This document shows positions 44,303 through 53,623 of a DNA stretch of 64,000 nucleotides, piece by piece (the first letter of the stretch is position 1; each line of letters begins with the position of its first letter). Origin of the DNA: Portibacter lacus (lineage in GTDB: Bacteria; Bacteroidota; Bacteroidia; Chitinophagales; Saprospiraceae); assembly GCF_021533215.1 (NCBI RefSeq), contig NZ_JAJNKA010000008.1, positions 124,001-188,000 of the forward strand, given 5' to 3'. The position numbers and the translations under genes were made by a program. The notes below the pieces were generated by a model. It made no database searches. It was not told the DNA's origin and was given only the letters and a program-made list of their open reading frames with translations.

Positions 44303-45340
44303 ATGAAAAAGATAGTAACTTTTGGAGAAATAATGTTGAGATTAACCCCTCCAGGTTTTAAGAGATTCTCTCAAGCTAGCGAATTTGATGTTGTGTACGG
44401 AGGAGGCGAAAGCAATGTTGCCGTTTCATTAGCAAACTATGGGTTGCCTACAGAATTCGTTACACGTCTTCCTAAGAATGATATCGGAGAATGTGCCTTA
44501 ATGGAGATGAGAAAGAGAAGCGTAGGAGTTAGTCATGTTGTGCGAGGTGGTGAGAGATTGGGGATCTATTTTTTAGAAATAGGCGCAGTGAGTAGAGGAA
44601 GTAAAGTTGTGTATGACCGTGCACATTCTGCAATGGCTTCTATCGAGCCTGGGATGGTGGATTGGAAGGAAGTGTTCAAGGATGCAACATGGTTCCATTG
44701 GACAGGAATAACACCTGCTATATCTCAAGGTGCCGCTGATGCATGCTTAGAAGCTATTCAAGTGGCAAATGATATGGGAATAACTGTTTCTACGGACCTT
44801 AATTATAGGAAGAATTTATGGCAGTATGGTAAGGAGCCAAGTGAGGTTATGCCAGAACTTGTGAAAGGTTGTGATATTATCTTAGGTAATGAAGAAGACG
44901 CTGAAAAGCATTTTGATATTCATCCTGAAGGAGTAGATGTTACTCACGGTGATACTATTGATGCGAAAGCATATATATCTGTATGTAAGCAGTTAATGAA
45001 AAAGTTTCCAAGGTGCAAAAAAGTAATTGTTACGCTTAGAGGCTCGATAAGTGCCTCGCATAATTCTTGGTCTGGTGTGCTATATGACGGAGAGAAGTTG
45101 CACGAGGCACCGACCTATCAAATAACACACATCGTAGATAGAGTAGGTGGTGGAGATAGTTTCATGGGCGGCCTAATTTATGGATTACTTACTTATGATG
45201 GAAATGATGAAAAAGCTTTGGGTTTTGCAGTTGCAGCATCTTGCTTGAAACATACTATTTATGGTGATGCAAATTTATCAACTGTAGCAGAAGTCGAAAA
45301 ATTAATGAGTGGTGATGCTTCAGGCAGAGTTGCTAGATAA
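44303..45340 (+). CDS. kdgK: PfkB-family sugar kinase, likely 2-keto-3-deoxygluconate kinase
   Basis: 345 residues from the ATG at 44303; an in-frame TTG 42 bases upstream lacks support. PfkB signatures: GGGESNVAVSLANYG near the N-terminus and DRVGGGDSFMGGLIYG near the C-terminus with the catalytic Asp. KDG kinase phosphorylates 2-keto-3-deoxygluconate to KDPG. The substrate call rests on the next gene, 15 bases downstream, which encodes KDPG aldolase. Together they finish uronate and sugar-acid breakdown and deliver glyceraldehyde-3-phosphate to the neighbouring gap/pgk. Confidence 0.85.
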   Translation: MKKIVTFGEIMLRLTPPGFKRFSQASEFDVVYGGGESNVAVSLANYGLPTEFVTRLPKNDIGECALMEMRKRSVGVSHVVRGGERLGIYFLEIGAVSRGSKVVYDRAHSAMASIEPGMVDWKEVFKDATWFHWTGITPAISQGAADACLEAIQVANDMGITVSTDLNYRKNLWQYGKEPSEVMPELVKGCDIILGNEEDAEKHFDIHPEGVDVTHGDTIDAKAYISVCKQLMKKFPRCKKVIVTLRGSISASHNSWSGVLYDGEKLHEAPTYQITHIVDRVGGGDSFMGGLIYGLLTYDGNDEKALGFAVAASCLKHTIYGDANLSTVAEVEKLMSGDASGRVAR

Positions 45341-45355
45341 ACAAACAATAAAACA

Positions 45356-46024
45356 ATGGCAAGATTTACACGATTACAAGTAGTAGCTAAAATGGAAACC
45401 CAGGGAATGGTTCCTTTATACTATCACCCAGATATTGAATTAGGAAAGGAAATCCTTAGAGCTGTCTATAATGGTGGTTCTCATTTAATCGAATTCACGA
45501 GTAGAGGAGACTTTGCTCATGAGGTCTTCGGAGAATTAAATAAATTTTGCGCTGAGGAATTACCTGAGATGATTATGGGCGTTGGTTCTATTACGGATGC
45601 AGGTTCAGCGAGTTTATATATGCAATTAGGTGCCAATTTTATAGTGACTCCAGTTTTTAGAGAAGATATAGCGATCGCTTGTAATAGAAGAAAAGTTCTT
45701 TGGTCTCCAGGTTGTGGAACATTGACTGAAATATGCAAGGCTGAGGAATTAGGATGCGAAATTGTAAAGCTTTTTCCAGGTTCAACATACGGGCCAGGCT
45801 TTGTAAAGTCTATCAAAGGGCCTCAACCTTGGACATCAGTAATGCCAACAGGTGGAGTTTCTCCAGATGAAAGTAATCTTCGTGGTTGGTTTGATGCTGG
45901 TGTGACTTGTGTAGGTATGGGCTCTCAATTGATTAGCTCTACCGTTTTGAAAAATAAAGATTACGCAGGTCTAGAAGAGAAAGTTAGATCTTCATTGGCT
46001 TTGATTAAAGAGGTGAGAGGCTAA
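45356..46024 (+). CDS. eda: KDPG/KHG aldolase
   Basis: 222 residues, a class I aldolase barrel. HLIEFTSRGD (about 43-52) holds the catalytic Glu and phosphate-site Arg, and EIVKLFPGSTYGPGFVKSIKGP (about 137-158) holds the Schiff-base Lys region. PTGGVSPDE is the C-terminal phosphate loop. Splits KDPG into pyruvate and glyceraldehyde-3-phosphate. Directly follows the kinase gene and is surely co-transcribed. Confidence 0.92.
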   Translation: MARFTRLQVVAKMETQGMVPLYYHPDIELGKEILRAVYNGGSHLIEFTSRGDFAHEVFGELNKFCAEELPEMIMGVGSITDAGSASLYMQLGANFIVTPVFREDIAIACNRRKVLWSPGCGTLTEICKAEELGCEIVKLFPGSTYGPGFVKSIKGPQPWTSVMPTGGVSPDESNLRGWFDAGVTCVGMGSQLISSTVLKNKDYAGLEEKVRSSLALIKEVRG

Positions 46025-46272
46025 AATCGTTTGATTGATTTCGTGGTACTTGCTTTCTTGAAGGAGTTATAATTTCGTACATATATTATTTCTTTTATGC
46101 TTTTTTGAATTGCATATGCAGTTTAGGCATGTTTATGTTCCTTCCTGAGCGATTAAGTAATTTACCTTTCAGCCTCCCTGCTACAATGTGGTAGTTCTCC
46201 ATTTGTGTTTCTGATTCTTCTAGTATTTGTTGGTAATGTTATTGCATATTGCTAAATATAACTTCTTTGTTC

Positions 46273-46280
46273 TATATTTG
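46273..46280 (+). promoter_or_regulatory. -7 promoter box before the aromatic amino acid hydroxylase gene
   Basis: TATATTTG matches TAnnTTTG, 18 bases before the ATG at 46299. A TTG at 46249-46251 could be the -33 element, 21 bases upstream of the box. Confidence 0.55.
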
Positions 46281-46298
46281 TATTAAAACACAGAACAT

Positions 46299-48041
46299 AT
46301 GAATAATATACCTTCTAATCCGATATTGGATAAATTGCCACCTCATCTACGGCAATATATTATTCCGCAGCATTACTCAGATTATACTTCTATAAACCAA
46401 GCTGTATGGAGGTATGTCATGCGTAAAAATGTAACCTTTCTAAGTAAAGTGGCGCATCACTCCTATGTCGATGGACTTAAGATGACAGGTGTTTCTATTG
46501 ATGAAATTCCAGATATGTATGGAATGAATAGGATTTTGAAGGAAATAGGATGGGCGGCAGCAGCTGTGGATGGGTTTATACCTCCTGCAGCATTTATGGA
46601 ATTTCAAGCTTATAATGTTCTGGTGATCGCTGTGGATATTAGAACATTAGATCACATAGAGTATACTCCAGCTCCAGATATCATTCACGAAGCTGCAGGT
46701 CACGCTCCTATTATTGCCAATCCTGAATATTCTGAGTACCTAAGAAGATTAGGAGAGATTGGAAGTAAAGCCATTTCTTCTAAGCATGACTGGGATGTGT
46801 ATGATGCAGTAAGAAAGTTGTCGCAATTAAAAGAGCAAGAAGAGCCAGATGAAAGAGCAATTGCCGCAGCGCAGAGGAAGGTTGATGAACTGCAGTCAAA
46901 GGATGTACCAGCGTCAGAAATGTCCATAATCAGGAATTTACAATGGTGGACGGTTGAATATGGATTGATAGGGAGCTTAGATGATTATAAAATATATGGA
47001 GCAGGTTTGTTGTCGTCAATAGGGGAGAGTATATGGTGTCTAAAGGACAACGTTGAGAAAATTCCTTATTCTATAGATGCAGCTGAGGTAGAGTTTGATA
47101 TTACTCGTCCACAACCGAAGCTTTTCGTTACGCCGAATTTTGCATATCTGAGTAAAGTGCTAGAAGAGTTTGCTGAAAGAATGGCGCTTAGAAAAGGTGG
47201 CGTAGTGGGTGTGGAAATGTTAATTGATTCTCAATCTATCGGTACAATTGAGCTAAGCACAGGTCTTCAAATTACAGGTGTTTTTGATAAAGTTAAATCA
47301 TACAATGGAAAAGTAAGTTATATTTCTACGACTGGATTGACTTCCTTAGCATATAGAAATAAAGAGTTAATCGGCCATTCTACCTTGGAATATCAGGAAG
47401 GTTTTATTACTCCACTAGGAAAATTGAAAGGGATTAACCTAGCAATAGAAGATATGTCTCCTTTAGACTTAGAAACTTACGGGATTTATGAAGGAAAAGA
47501 GTTGTCCTTGAAATATGAGGGAGGCATTGAGGTTTTAGGACGAGTAGTGACTGGGACACGGAATCTGCAAGGGAAAATTATGCTGATTAGTTTAACGAAT
47601 TGTACGGTTCGAGATGCTCAGGAAGTCTTATTTGAAAGTAAGGATAATATGTTCCATTTGGCTGTTGGGAAGAAAGTAGTTTCTGCTTTTGCGGGACTCT
47701 CAGACGTATACGCTTTTGATTTAAGAGATCATGAATTGTCACCTTCGTTTAAGAACAAGAATAAGTCTCAGGTTATTATTGATAAAGAAAACACGTATCA
47801 AGATGTGCGAGATATTCGATTTAAGGCTGAATTTAACATGGGCATTATTAAAAAACTAGAAGCTTATGTTCATGGATATCCTAAGGAGTGGCTGTTGTTG
47901 CTTGAGATTTTAGAGTTAACAGGAAAGTTTAATGGAGATAAGTTAGAGATGGAGATACTTGATTTACTCGGCGAGATAAAAAGGAATAAAAATGAACTTG
48001 TAGATTTGATTGATAGTGGAATTCAAATGTACCATTCGTAA
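46299..48041 (+). CDS. Aromatic amino acid (phenylalanine) hydroxylase with C-terminal extension
   Basis: 580 residues, twice the length of ordinary bacterial phenylalanine hydroxylases. The catalytic domain is in the first 300 residues: PDIIHEAAGHAP with iron ligands His 130 and His 135, and QWWTVEYGLIG with the third ligand Glu 220. It uses tetrahydropterin and O2 to hydroxylate phenylalanine to tyrosine. About 270 C-terminal residues (from about 305) are beta-rich then helical and match nothing I know. They may be a regulatory or partner domain; similar long forms occur in Bacteroidota. Own promoter. The next gene is 102 bases downstream. Confidence 0.88.
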   Translation: MNNIPSNPILDKLPPHLRQYIIPQHYSDYTSINQAVWRYVMRKNVTFLSKVAHHSYVDGLKMTGVSIDEIPDMYGMNRILKEIGWAAAAVDGFIPPAAFMEFQAYNVLVIAVDIRTLDHIEYTPAPDIIHEAAGHAPIIANPEYSEYLRRLGEIGSKAISSKHDWDVYDAVRKLSQLKEQEEPDERAIAAAQRKVDELQSKDVPASEMSIIRNLQWWTVEYGLIGSLDDYKIYGAGLLSSIGESIWCLKDNVEKIPYSIDAAEVEFDITRPQPKLFVTPNFAYLSKVLEEFAERMALRKGGVVGVEMLIDSQSIGTIELSTGLQITGVFDKVKSYNGKVSYISTTGLTSLAYRNKELIGHSTLEYQEGFITPLGKLKGINLAIEDMSPLDLETYGIYEGKELSLKYEGGIEVLGRVVTGTRNLQGKIMLISLTNCTVRDAQEVLFESKDNMFHLAVGKKVVSAFAGLSDVYAFDLRDHELSPSFKNKNKSQVIIDKENTYQDVRDIRFKAEFNMGIIKKLEAYVHGYPKEWLLLLEILELTGKFNGDKLEMEILDLLGEIKRNKNELVDLIDSGIQMYHS

Positions 48042-48143
48042 GAGTTTGTTTCTGTGCTCATAACTTGTCGATAGCAAATATAAATCAGAACAATTCAGCT
48101 TGAAATTCGGTTTATATATGTCAATGTTAGATGCGTTATCTAC

Positions 48144-48545
48144 ATGGAAAAGTTAGAAATGGAAGATCGGGATGAATTATTAAGAAAATGTAGACCTAGT
48201 ATAGCGCTTGCCTATAATGCGAGTGTGGCTTCTGAAGAACTGATATTTCAAAATGAAGTGCTTCGGCCAATTTTAAAGTTCCAGAATGATTTACTAGTGA
48301 ATTTGTTCAATCATGAATTAGTTACAAGAAAAATAGATGTTGGTGGGTTAGATGAGCAAGAATTGAGAAATAAAATTAACCAGCTACTTATAAAAGATCA
48401 GAGTATAAAACATAAAATGATGGGAATTTGTGTAGCAATGTTTACTGAAAAAGAGCTTTCATTTTATTTGCAGCATCAGAAGAGCATAAATAAAAGAATC
48501 CTTTCCATGTTAGCAGAAAGGATTCATGATAATATTTTAAATTGA
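48144..48545 (+). CDS. Conserved Bacteroidota hypothetical helical protein
   Basis: 133 residues, mostly helical. FQNEVLRPILKFQNDLLVNLF (about 36-56), KINQLLIKDQSIKHKMMGICVAMFTEKELSFYL and NKRILSMLAERI recall a small family of unknown function that databases sometimes name glyoxalase. No glyoxalase metal motif is visible, so I do not use that name. Same strand as the hydroxylase gene and possibly co-transcribed. Confidence 0.65.
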   Translation: MEKLEMEDRDELLRKCRPSIALAYNASVASEELIFQNEVLRPILKFQNDLLVNLFNHELVTRKIDVGGLDEQELRNKINQLLIKDQSIKHKMMGICVAMFTEKELSFYLQHQKSINKRILSMLAERIHDNILN

Positions 48546-48603
48546 TTTACTCGTATTAAATGATCAATCTCTTTTGAAGTCAAGATAGAGATTGATTAAA
48601 GCG

Positions 48604-49932
48604 CTAAACCTTAGGCGGTTCATAGCCTTTTTCGTACGTTCTAGCCCAATGTTTTTTCATTACATTTTTATCTGTGAATCTACCTGTAGCTGGATCAATG
48701 TCTAATGCTTGATTTCCCATTTTGTAAGAAATATTAGCATAATGACACAAGTTCGTACTGATTGCACCATCCTCGATATTCGAGTTTTGCTTAGCTTTTC
48801 CTCTTACAGCTTCTAGGAAATTATGGACATGAATATTGGTCATTCCACCTCCACCACCTAAATTAACACCTCCTTCCGAAAAGTCAGATTTAACTTCTTT
48901 GACTAATTTTCCAGCTCTATCGAAGTGTTTATACAAACTTCTATCAATGAATACAGATCCTTCGCTTCCATAAATGATGGTCCCTCTTCCAGCACCATAA
49001 GTATTGTATGCGTTTCTACTTTTACCATCCCAGTTAATGACTTTTTGGTCTTCGAATTCGAATGTTGCGTACATCGTGTCATACATCGTCCAAGGATCAT
49101 CCACGAAATGCTGTTTATATGCTTCTACTTTTGCGCGCTTCGGAAAATTAACTTCTAGTGCCCATCTCGCGATATCTAATTCGTGAGTTGCATTATTTCC
49201 TGTTTCTCCAGTTCCCCATTGCCAGTACCAATGCCAGTTGTAATCACCTACTATATCTATAAATTCCTGCCTAGGAGCTGGACCTTGGAAAAGATCCCAA
49301 TCCAAATAATCAGGTGCAGGAACCTTGTGAGCATCTGGAACTCTACCTCTAGAATTAGAATAGAAAGCTAGTGCTTTATAAGCTTTTCCTATGATTCCTT
49401 CATGGATAGCAGTTATTATTTCTTGTGATTCAGGAGAAGATCGTTGCTGGTTGCCCATTTGTACGACTTTACCGTATTTTTTCTGAAGTTTGATTAGCAG
49501 TTCACTTTCATTAGGATTGTGACTGGCTGGTTTTTCAACATATACATGTTTGCCTGCATCCATCGCCATCCAAGCTGCTGGAGCATGCCAGTGATCAGGT
49601 AGCGCGATAAAAACCGCGTCTACATCTTTGTCATCTAATATATGGTTCATGTTTTTCTCGCCGATGGTATCGTATCCTGCTTTTTTGCTAATACTCTCCA
49701 TTCCTTTAGCTTGGCGGCGTGAATCTACATCACTAACATAACGTATGTTTACGTCTTTCATGGCAGAAAGCGGGCCTGCTAATGCAGGGAATCTCCTGTA
49801 ACAACCCAGGATTGCAACATTTGTTTTTTCATTTGCCCCAATAATATTTGCATAAGATTTAGCAGTTAGCCCAAGAGAAATACCTGTTCCTGCCAATGCA
49901 GAGGCTTTTATAAAATTTCGTCTTTTTATCAT
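48604..49932 (-). CDS. Gfo/Idh/MocA-family oxidoreductase, Tat-exported
   Basis: 442 residues with a twin-arginine signal (KRRNFIKASALAGTG at 3-17). NAD(P)-binding Rossmann fold: VAILGCYRR (about 38-46) and the EKP motif (VYVEKPASH, about 130-138) that defines the family. GETGNNATHELDIARWAL (about 241-258) is the substrate-binding helix. Family members exported by Tat act on sugars or sugar derivatives in the periplasm and probably keep a bound NADP as in glucose-fructose oxidoreductase. It is divergent to the DUF1080 gene, a frequent partner in polysaccharide use. Confidence 0.88.
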   Translation of the reverse strand: MIKRRNFIKASALAGTGISLGLTAKSYANIIGANEKTNVAILGCYRRFPALAGPLSAMKDVNIRYVSDVDSRRQAKGMESISKKAGYDTIGEKNMNHILDDKDVDAVFIALPDHWHAPAAWMAMDAGKHVYVEKPASHNPNESELLIKLQKKYGKVVQMGNQQRSSPESQEIITAIHEGIIGKAYKALAFYSNSRGRVPDAHKVPAPDYLDWDLFQGPAPRQEFIDIVGDYNWHWYWQWGTGETGNNATHELDIARWALEVNFPKRAKVEAYKQHFVDDPWTMYDTMYATFEFEDQKVINWDGKSRNAYNTYGAGRGTIIYGSEGSVFIDRSLYKHFDRAGKLVKEVKSDFSEGGVNLGGGGGMTNIHVHNFLEAVRGKAKQNSNIEDGAISTNLCHYANISYKMGNQALDIDPATGRFTDKNVMKKHWARTYEKGYEPPKV

Positions 49933-50035
49933 TTTAAGTGATTATAATATATAATTAGGTTTAATAATAAGAAAATTATTAATAATTTGGACCCTGGTTA
50001 CAAAATTTAATTAATTATTAATTGACAAAACAAAC

Positions 50036-51403
50036 ATGCGACAACTTTATTTATTTTTACTATTAACAATATCATTAAATATAAATGCTCAAAATTGGCA
50101 TAACCTATTTGATGGCGATTTGTCTGAATTTGAGCAGCTTAACGGGACAGCTGATTATGTACTGGAAAACGGAGTACTTATAGGAACCTCTAAAACTAAT
50201 ATTCCGAATAGTTTTATGGCAACCAAGAAAAAATATGGTGATTTCATTTTAGAATTTGAAGTGAAGGTAGATGCGGGTTTGAATTCAGGAGTACAATTTA
50301 GAAGTATTAGTGATCCTGCTGACCGTAACGGCAGAGTGCATGGATACCAATTGGAGCTTGAGACTTCACCAAGGAAGTGGACTGGAGGTATTTATGATGA
50401 AGCAAGAAGAGGGTGGTTGTATCCGATAACTCGAAATGAGAAATCACAAAATGCATTTAAGCAAGGTTATTGGAATCATATTAGGTTAGAAGCAATAGGA
50501 GATCATATTAATACATTTGTTAATGGTATTCAATGCGCAAGATTAGTAGATGATCTTACAGCTGAAGGATTAATTGGATTTCAAGTACATGGAATAGGAA
50601 ATAATGAAGCATTAGCTGGAACACAGGTGATGTGGAGAAAAGCGAGAATACTTACAGATTCTCCTGAAGATTATGCAACAACTCCTGACCCGAATGTTGC
50701 AGAAATAAGCTACCTAAAAAATACATTAACTGAGTATGAAAAGGATCATGGTTGGAGATTGTTATGGGATGGTAAAACTACTGATGGATGGAGAGGAGCT
50801 AAGTCAGATGAATTTCCTACTAAAGGCTGGGAAATAAATGATGGCATTCTTAAAGTATTGTCATCAGGAGGTGCCGAATCAAGAAATGGTGGAGATATCG
50901 TAACAACTAAGGAGTTTAGTGATTTTGAAATTACAGTTGATTTCATGTATACGAAAGGAGCGAATAGTGGACTAAAGTACTTTGTGGATACAGAATTAAA
51001 TAAAGGGGAAGGTTCAGCTATCGGATTAGAATTTCAAATTCTAGATGATAAGAATCATCCAGATGCTAAGCAGGGTAAAAATGGTAACCGTACAATTGGT
51101 TCACTATATGACTTAATTAGAGCTGGGAATTTATCTGAGAGTAATAGAAGTACCAAACGTGCAAATGGTCCTAATAGCTGGAATAGAGCCAGAGTTGTTG
51201 TGAAAGGAGGAATGGTTGAACACTGGTTGAATGAGATCAAGGTAGTGGAGTTTGATAGAAGTGCTCAGATGTTTAGAGCAATGGTAGAAAGAAGTAAGTA
51301 TGAGAAGTGGGAGAATTTTGGCCAGATACCTGCAGGATTAATCTTGTTGCAAGATCATGGCGATGAAGTAAGCTTTAAGAATATTAAGATTAGAGAATTC
51401 TAA
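50036..51403 (+). CDS. Tandem DUF1080 protein (3-keto-disaccharide hydrolase-like)
   Basis: 455 residues with a signal peptide (about 1-18). Two DUF1080 concanavalin-like beta-sandwich domains: about 20-205 (NLFDGDLSEFEQL to WRKARI) and about 238-455 (LWDGKTTDGWRG to FKNIKIREF). The first has TNIPNSFMATKKKYGDFILEFE and GLNSGVQFRS, the second GANSGLKYF, both typical of the family. DUF1080 proteins cleave or bind 3-keto-glycosides or act as carbohydrate binders. The adjacent Gfo/Idh/MocA gene could make the 3-keto sugar; this link is inferred. A bidirectional terminator follows. Confidence 0.88.
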   Translation: MRQLYLFLLLTISLNINAQNWHNLFDGDLSEFEQLNGTADYVLENGVLIGTSKTNIPNSFMATKKKYGDFILEFEVKVDAGLNSGVQFRSISDPADRNGRVHGYQLELETSPRKWTGGIYDEARRGWLYPITRNEKSQNAFKQGYWNHIRLEAIGDHINTFVNGIQCARLVDDLTAEGLIGFQVHGIGNNEALAGTQVMWRKARILTDSPEDYATTPDPNVAEISYLKNTLTEYEKDHGWRLLWDGKTTDGWRGAKSDEFPTKGWEINDGILKVLSSGGAESRNGGDIVTTKEFSDFEITVDFMYTKGANSGLKYFVDTELNKGEGSAIGLEFQILDDKNHPDAKQGKNGNRTIGSLYDLIRAGNLSESNRSTKRANGPNSWNRARVVVKGGMVEHWLNEIKVVEFDRSAQMFRAMVERSKYEKWENFGQIPAGLILLQDHGDEVSFKNIKIREF

Positions 51404-51420
51404 TTTCTAAAATAACAATA

Positions 51421-51457
51421 AAAAAAAGCGGCTTTAATTTTAAAGCCGCTTTTTTTA
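51421..51457. terminator. Bidirectional intrinsic terminator
   Basis: A 16-bp perfect inverted repeat (51421-51436 with 51441-51456) with GC core GCGGC/GCCGC and A/T flanks, placed between convergent genes, so it can act in both directions. Confidence 0.85.
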
Positions 51458-51461
51458 TTCC

Positions 51462-51710
51462 TTAACTTTGTCCTGGTTGTATCATACTTTTTGCAATATC
51501 GAGAATCTTTGTGTCCTCTAAGAGAACAAATCCTCCATCTGGCCCAGGTTGGATGTGTTTTCCAACGATGTTGCCATCACGGTATTTTTTGGCTCCAAAA
51601 TAATTCCTAACGGTTTGTTCTTCAACATCAAGTTTCTGTGCGATTTTATTGATGCTTCCCGTTGGTAATTTGTGCTTAATTCTTCGTAATTCCTCGAAAG
51701 TTATGTGCAT
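51462..51710 (-). CDS. Small helix-turn-helix DNA-binding protein
   Basis: 82 residues. GSINKIAQKLDVEEQTVRNYFGAKKY (about 18-43) is a helix-turn-helix with the recognition helix EEQTVRNYFG. It is preceded by a short helix (FEELRRIKHKL) and followed by a short tail with GKHIQPGPDGG and LEDTKILDIAKS. A small protein with this layout is frequent in Bacteroidota; the target is unknown. Convergent with the DUF1080 gene. Confidence 0.7.
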   Translation of the reverse strand: MHITFEELRRIKHKLPTGSINKIAQKLDVEEQTVRNYFGAKKYRDGNIVGKHIQPGPDGGFVLLEDTKILDIAKSMIQPGQS

Positions 51711-51841
51711 AGCAGGTAAGCTTTAAAATTTATTAAAAAGTTATCACTTAAAAATAAACAATAAACTGATATTTAAGGCATTTACCTATTGAAAAATTTA
51801 TAATTTGTAGTGAATGCAGAATATATCGGTGCGTATGCTAG

Positions 51842-52957
51842 CTAAGCCAGAACATCATCAACATTGCTGTATTCTAGGTCAAAGGCATTTGCAACTGCTT
51901 TATAAACCACTTTTCCATTCACTACGTTTAATCCCTCTTTAAGTGCAGCATTTTCCGTACATGCTTTTTTCCATCCTTTTTCAGCCAGTTGAATGGCGAA
52001 TGGAAGCGTAGCATTGGTTAATGCAACAGTAGACGTATATGGTACAGCGCCAGGCATATTAGCTACGCAATAATGAACAATATCATCTATAACAAAAGTT
52101 GGATCAGCATGAGTTGTCGGTTTACATGTCTCTATACAACCACCTTGATCTACAGCTACATCGACTAGTACAGCACCAGGTCTCATGGTTTTAAGCATGT
52201 CTCTAGTAACTAAATTCGGTGCTTTTGCGCCTGGAATTAAAACGGCACCTATAATAAGGTCGTGACTCTTAACCAGATTTCTAATATTATATTCGTTAGA
52301 GTAAAGTGTTGTAACATTTGCAGGTAATATATCAGCAAGGTATCTTAAACGATCTAGGTTGATATCTAAGATGGTAACCTTCGCGCCTAGTCCAGCAGCC
52401 ATCTTCGCAGCTTGTGTTCCTACGACACCACCTCCTAAGATTAAAACATGCGCTGGTTGCACCCCAGGAACTCCACCAAGCAAAATCCCTCTTCCTTTAT
52501 GAGGCATTTCTAAGTAACTTGCTCCAGCTTGAATAGACATTCTACCAGCAACTTCTGACATTGGAATTAATAAGGGTAGACCTCCTTTGCTGTCCTTCAC
52601 AGTTTCATATGCTAAGCATATAGCATCTGACTTTATCATGGCCTTTGTTAAAGGCTCGTGCGATGCAAAGTGAAAGTAAGTGAAAACAAGTTGATTCGGC
52701 TGTATAAGGTCATACTCTTGCTCTATCGGTTCTTTCACCTTAATAATCATCTCAGCATTCTTGTAAACATCTTCTATGGTAGGAAGAATTTCACAACCTT
52801 GCTTTTCATAAATTTCATCTGGCAGACCACTATTTCTCCCAGCGTCATGCTGAACAAGGACTCTGTGGCCTCTTCGAATAAGTTCAAGGGCACCTCCTGG
52901 TGTCAATGAAACTCTATTTTCATTATTTTTGATTTCTTTCGGAACTCCTATAATCAT
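51842..52957 (-). CDS. ald: Alanine dehydrogenase
   Basis: 371 residues, usual length. MIIGVPKEIKNNENRVSLTPGG (start) is the family signature, with catalytic Arg; HKGRGILLGGVPGV and LILGGGVVGTQAAKMAAGLGA (about 171-191) form the NAD-binding loop, and VDQGGCIET is the second signature. Converts L-alanine to pyruvate and ammonia with NAD, reversibly. Cytoplasmic. No gene follows closely on this strand. The leader region has a short hairpin-terminated unit upstream (53.14-53.21 kb), which might act on this gene. Confidence 0.94.
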   Translation of the reverse strand: MIIGVPKEIKNNENRVSLTPGGALELIRRGHRVLVQHDAGRNSGLPDEIYEKQGCEILPTIEDVYKNAEMIIKVKEPIEQEYDLIQPNQLVFTYFHFASHEPLTKAMIKSDAICLAYETVKDSKGGLPLLIPMSEVAGRMSIQAGASYLEMPHKGRGILLGGVPGVQPAHVLILGGGVVGTQAAKMAAGLGAKVTILDINLDRLRYLADILPANVTTLYSNEYNIRNLVKSHDLIIGAVLIPGAKAPNLVTRDMLKTMRPGAVLVDVAVDQGGCIETCKPTTHADPTFVIDDIVHYCVANMPGAVPYTSTVALTNATLPFAIQLAEKGWKKACTENAALKEGLNVVNGKVVYKAVANAFDLEYSNVDDVLA

Positions 52958-53142
52958 GTGGCTTTATTTTTTATGATGCAATATTAATTAATTTTGTTCT
53001 TAGTTGGAAATGTATGTTGAATGCAAGATTCTATTTCTTTCAATGTTATAAAGTAACTTGCAATAATATGAGCAACTTATGGAAGGTGACTTATTGATTT
53101 TGAAGGTATTAGTTTGTTAAGTGGGGAGCGTAAATAATAGAC

Positions 53143-53210
53143 AAAAAAAAAGCCTGTGGTGACTAGACACAGGCATAACTCAATTTAATCGTAACTCATT
53201 TCGAAATGAA
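53143..53210 (-). ncRNA. Candidate small RNA or leader, unit A
   Basis: On the minus strand a stem of 7 bp (53152-53158 with 53168-53174, loop of 9) is followed by a run of eight or nine U: a Rho-independent terminator not belonging to any gene. Upstream lies a near-consensus box TAGTTTTC (53208-53215) and a 14-bp palindrome. The transcript would be about 60 nt. It lies 186 bases upstream of ald on the same strand, so it could also be an attenuating leader for ald. Similar layout to unit B. Confidence 0.35.
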
Positions 53211-53443
53211 AACTATTTCATCTCAGTTATTTATTAAATTGCAAGTATCATGCCAACACATTATACAATTATGTAATATGTTAAGATTTGCTAGATGTTA
53301 GCGTGAGATGTAGGCGGTAGATTGGAACTGAAAAGGATATCTAGGAAGAAAGAAGGTGGAATATTTTGATGTAGAATTAGTTGGGTCTCCAGTTAATAGA
53401 GATGGTGGAAAGTGTGATAGAAATCGATTACTTTACTTTAGGC

Positions 53444-53508
53444 AAAAAAAAAGCTCGTGGCGTTCCACGAGCATAAACGAATTTTACAATTAATAACCAA
53501 AACTTACA
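53444..53508 (-). ncRNA. Candidate small RNA, unit B
   Basis: A perfect 8-bp stem (53453-53460 with 53465-53472, loop CGTT) followed on the minus strand by nine U is a strong terminator. A perfect -7 box (TATATTTG) lies at 53514-53521, about 65 bases upstream of the U run, giving a predicted transcript of about 65 nt with no open frame of note. The sequence just before the hairpin (TTATGC then a CGTG) resembles unit A. Confidence 0.45.
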
Positions 53509-53513
53509 CAATT

Positions 53514-53521
53514 CAAATATA
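53514..53521 (-). promoter_or_regulatory. -7 promoter box of small RNA unit B
   Basis: The minus strand reads TATATTTG, exact match to TAnnTTTG, with no protein gene downstream on this strand before the terminator at 53444. Confidence 0.5.
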
Positions 53522-53623
53522 TAACATATTATTGATTATTTACATATGTATTGATAAATTAATCAGTAAAATATAAATATTTATTTATTTTAATATGTTA
53601 CTTATTGAAAATAAAAGATTCAG

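Larger units (their letters stand above)
52958..53623. other. 666-base gene-free stretch with two short hairpin-terminated units
   Basis: No credible protein gene. It holds two minus-strand units with terminators (annotated separately) and a 14-bp perfect palindrome at 53196-53209. The rest is AT-rich without recognisable structure. Confidence 0.6.

Noticed and set aside
48144-48545. Glyoxalase
   Set aside because: The name is attached to relatives in databases, but no glyoxalase metal-binding motifs are visible in the 133 residues.
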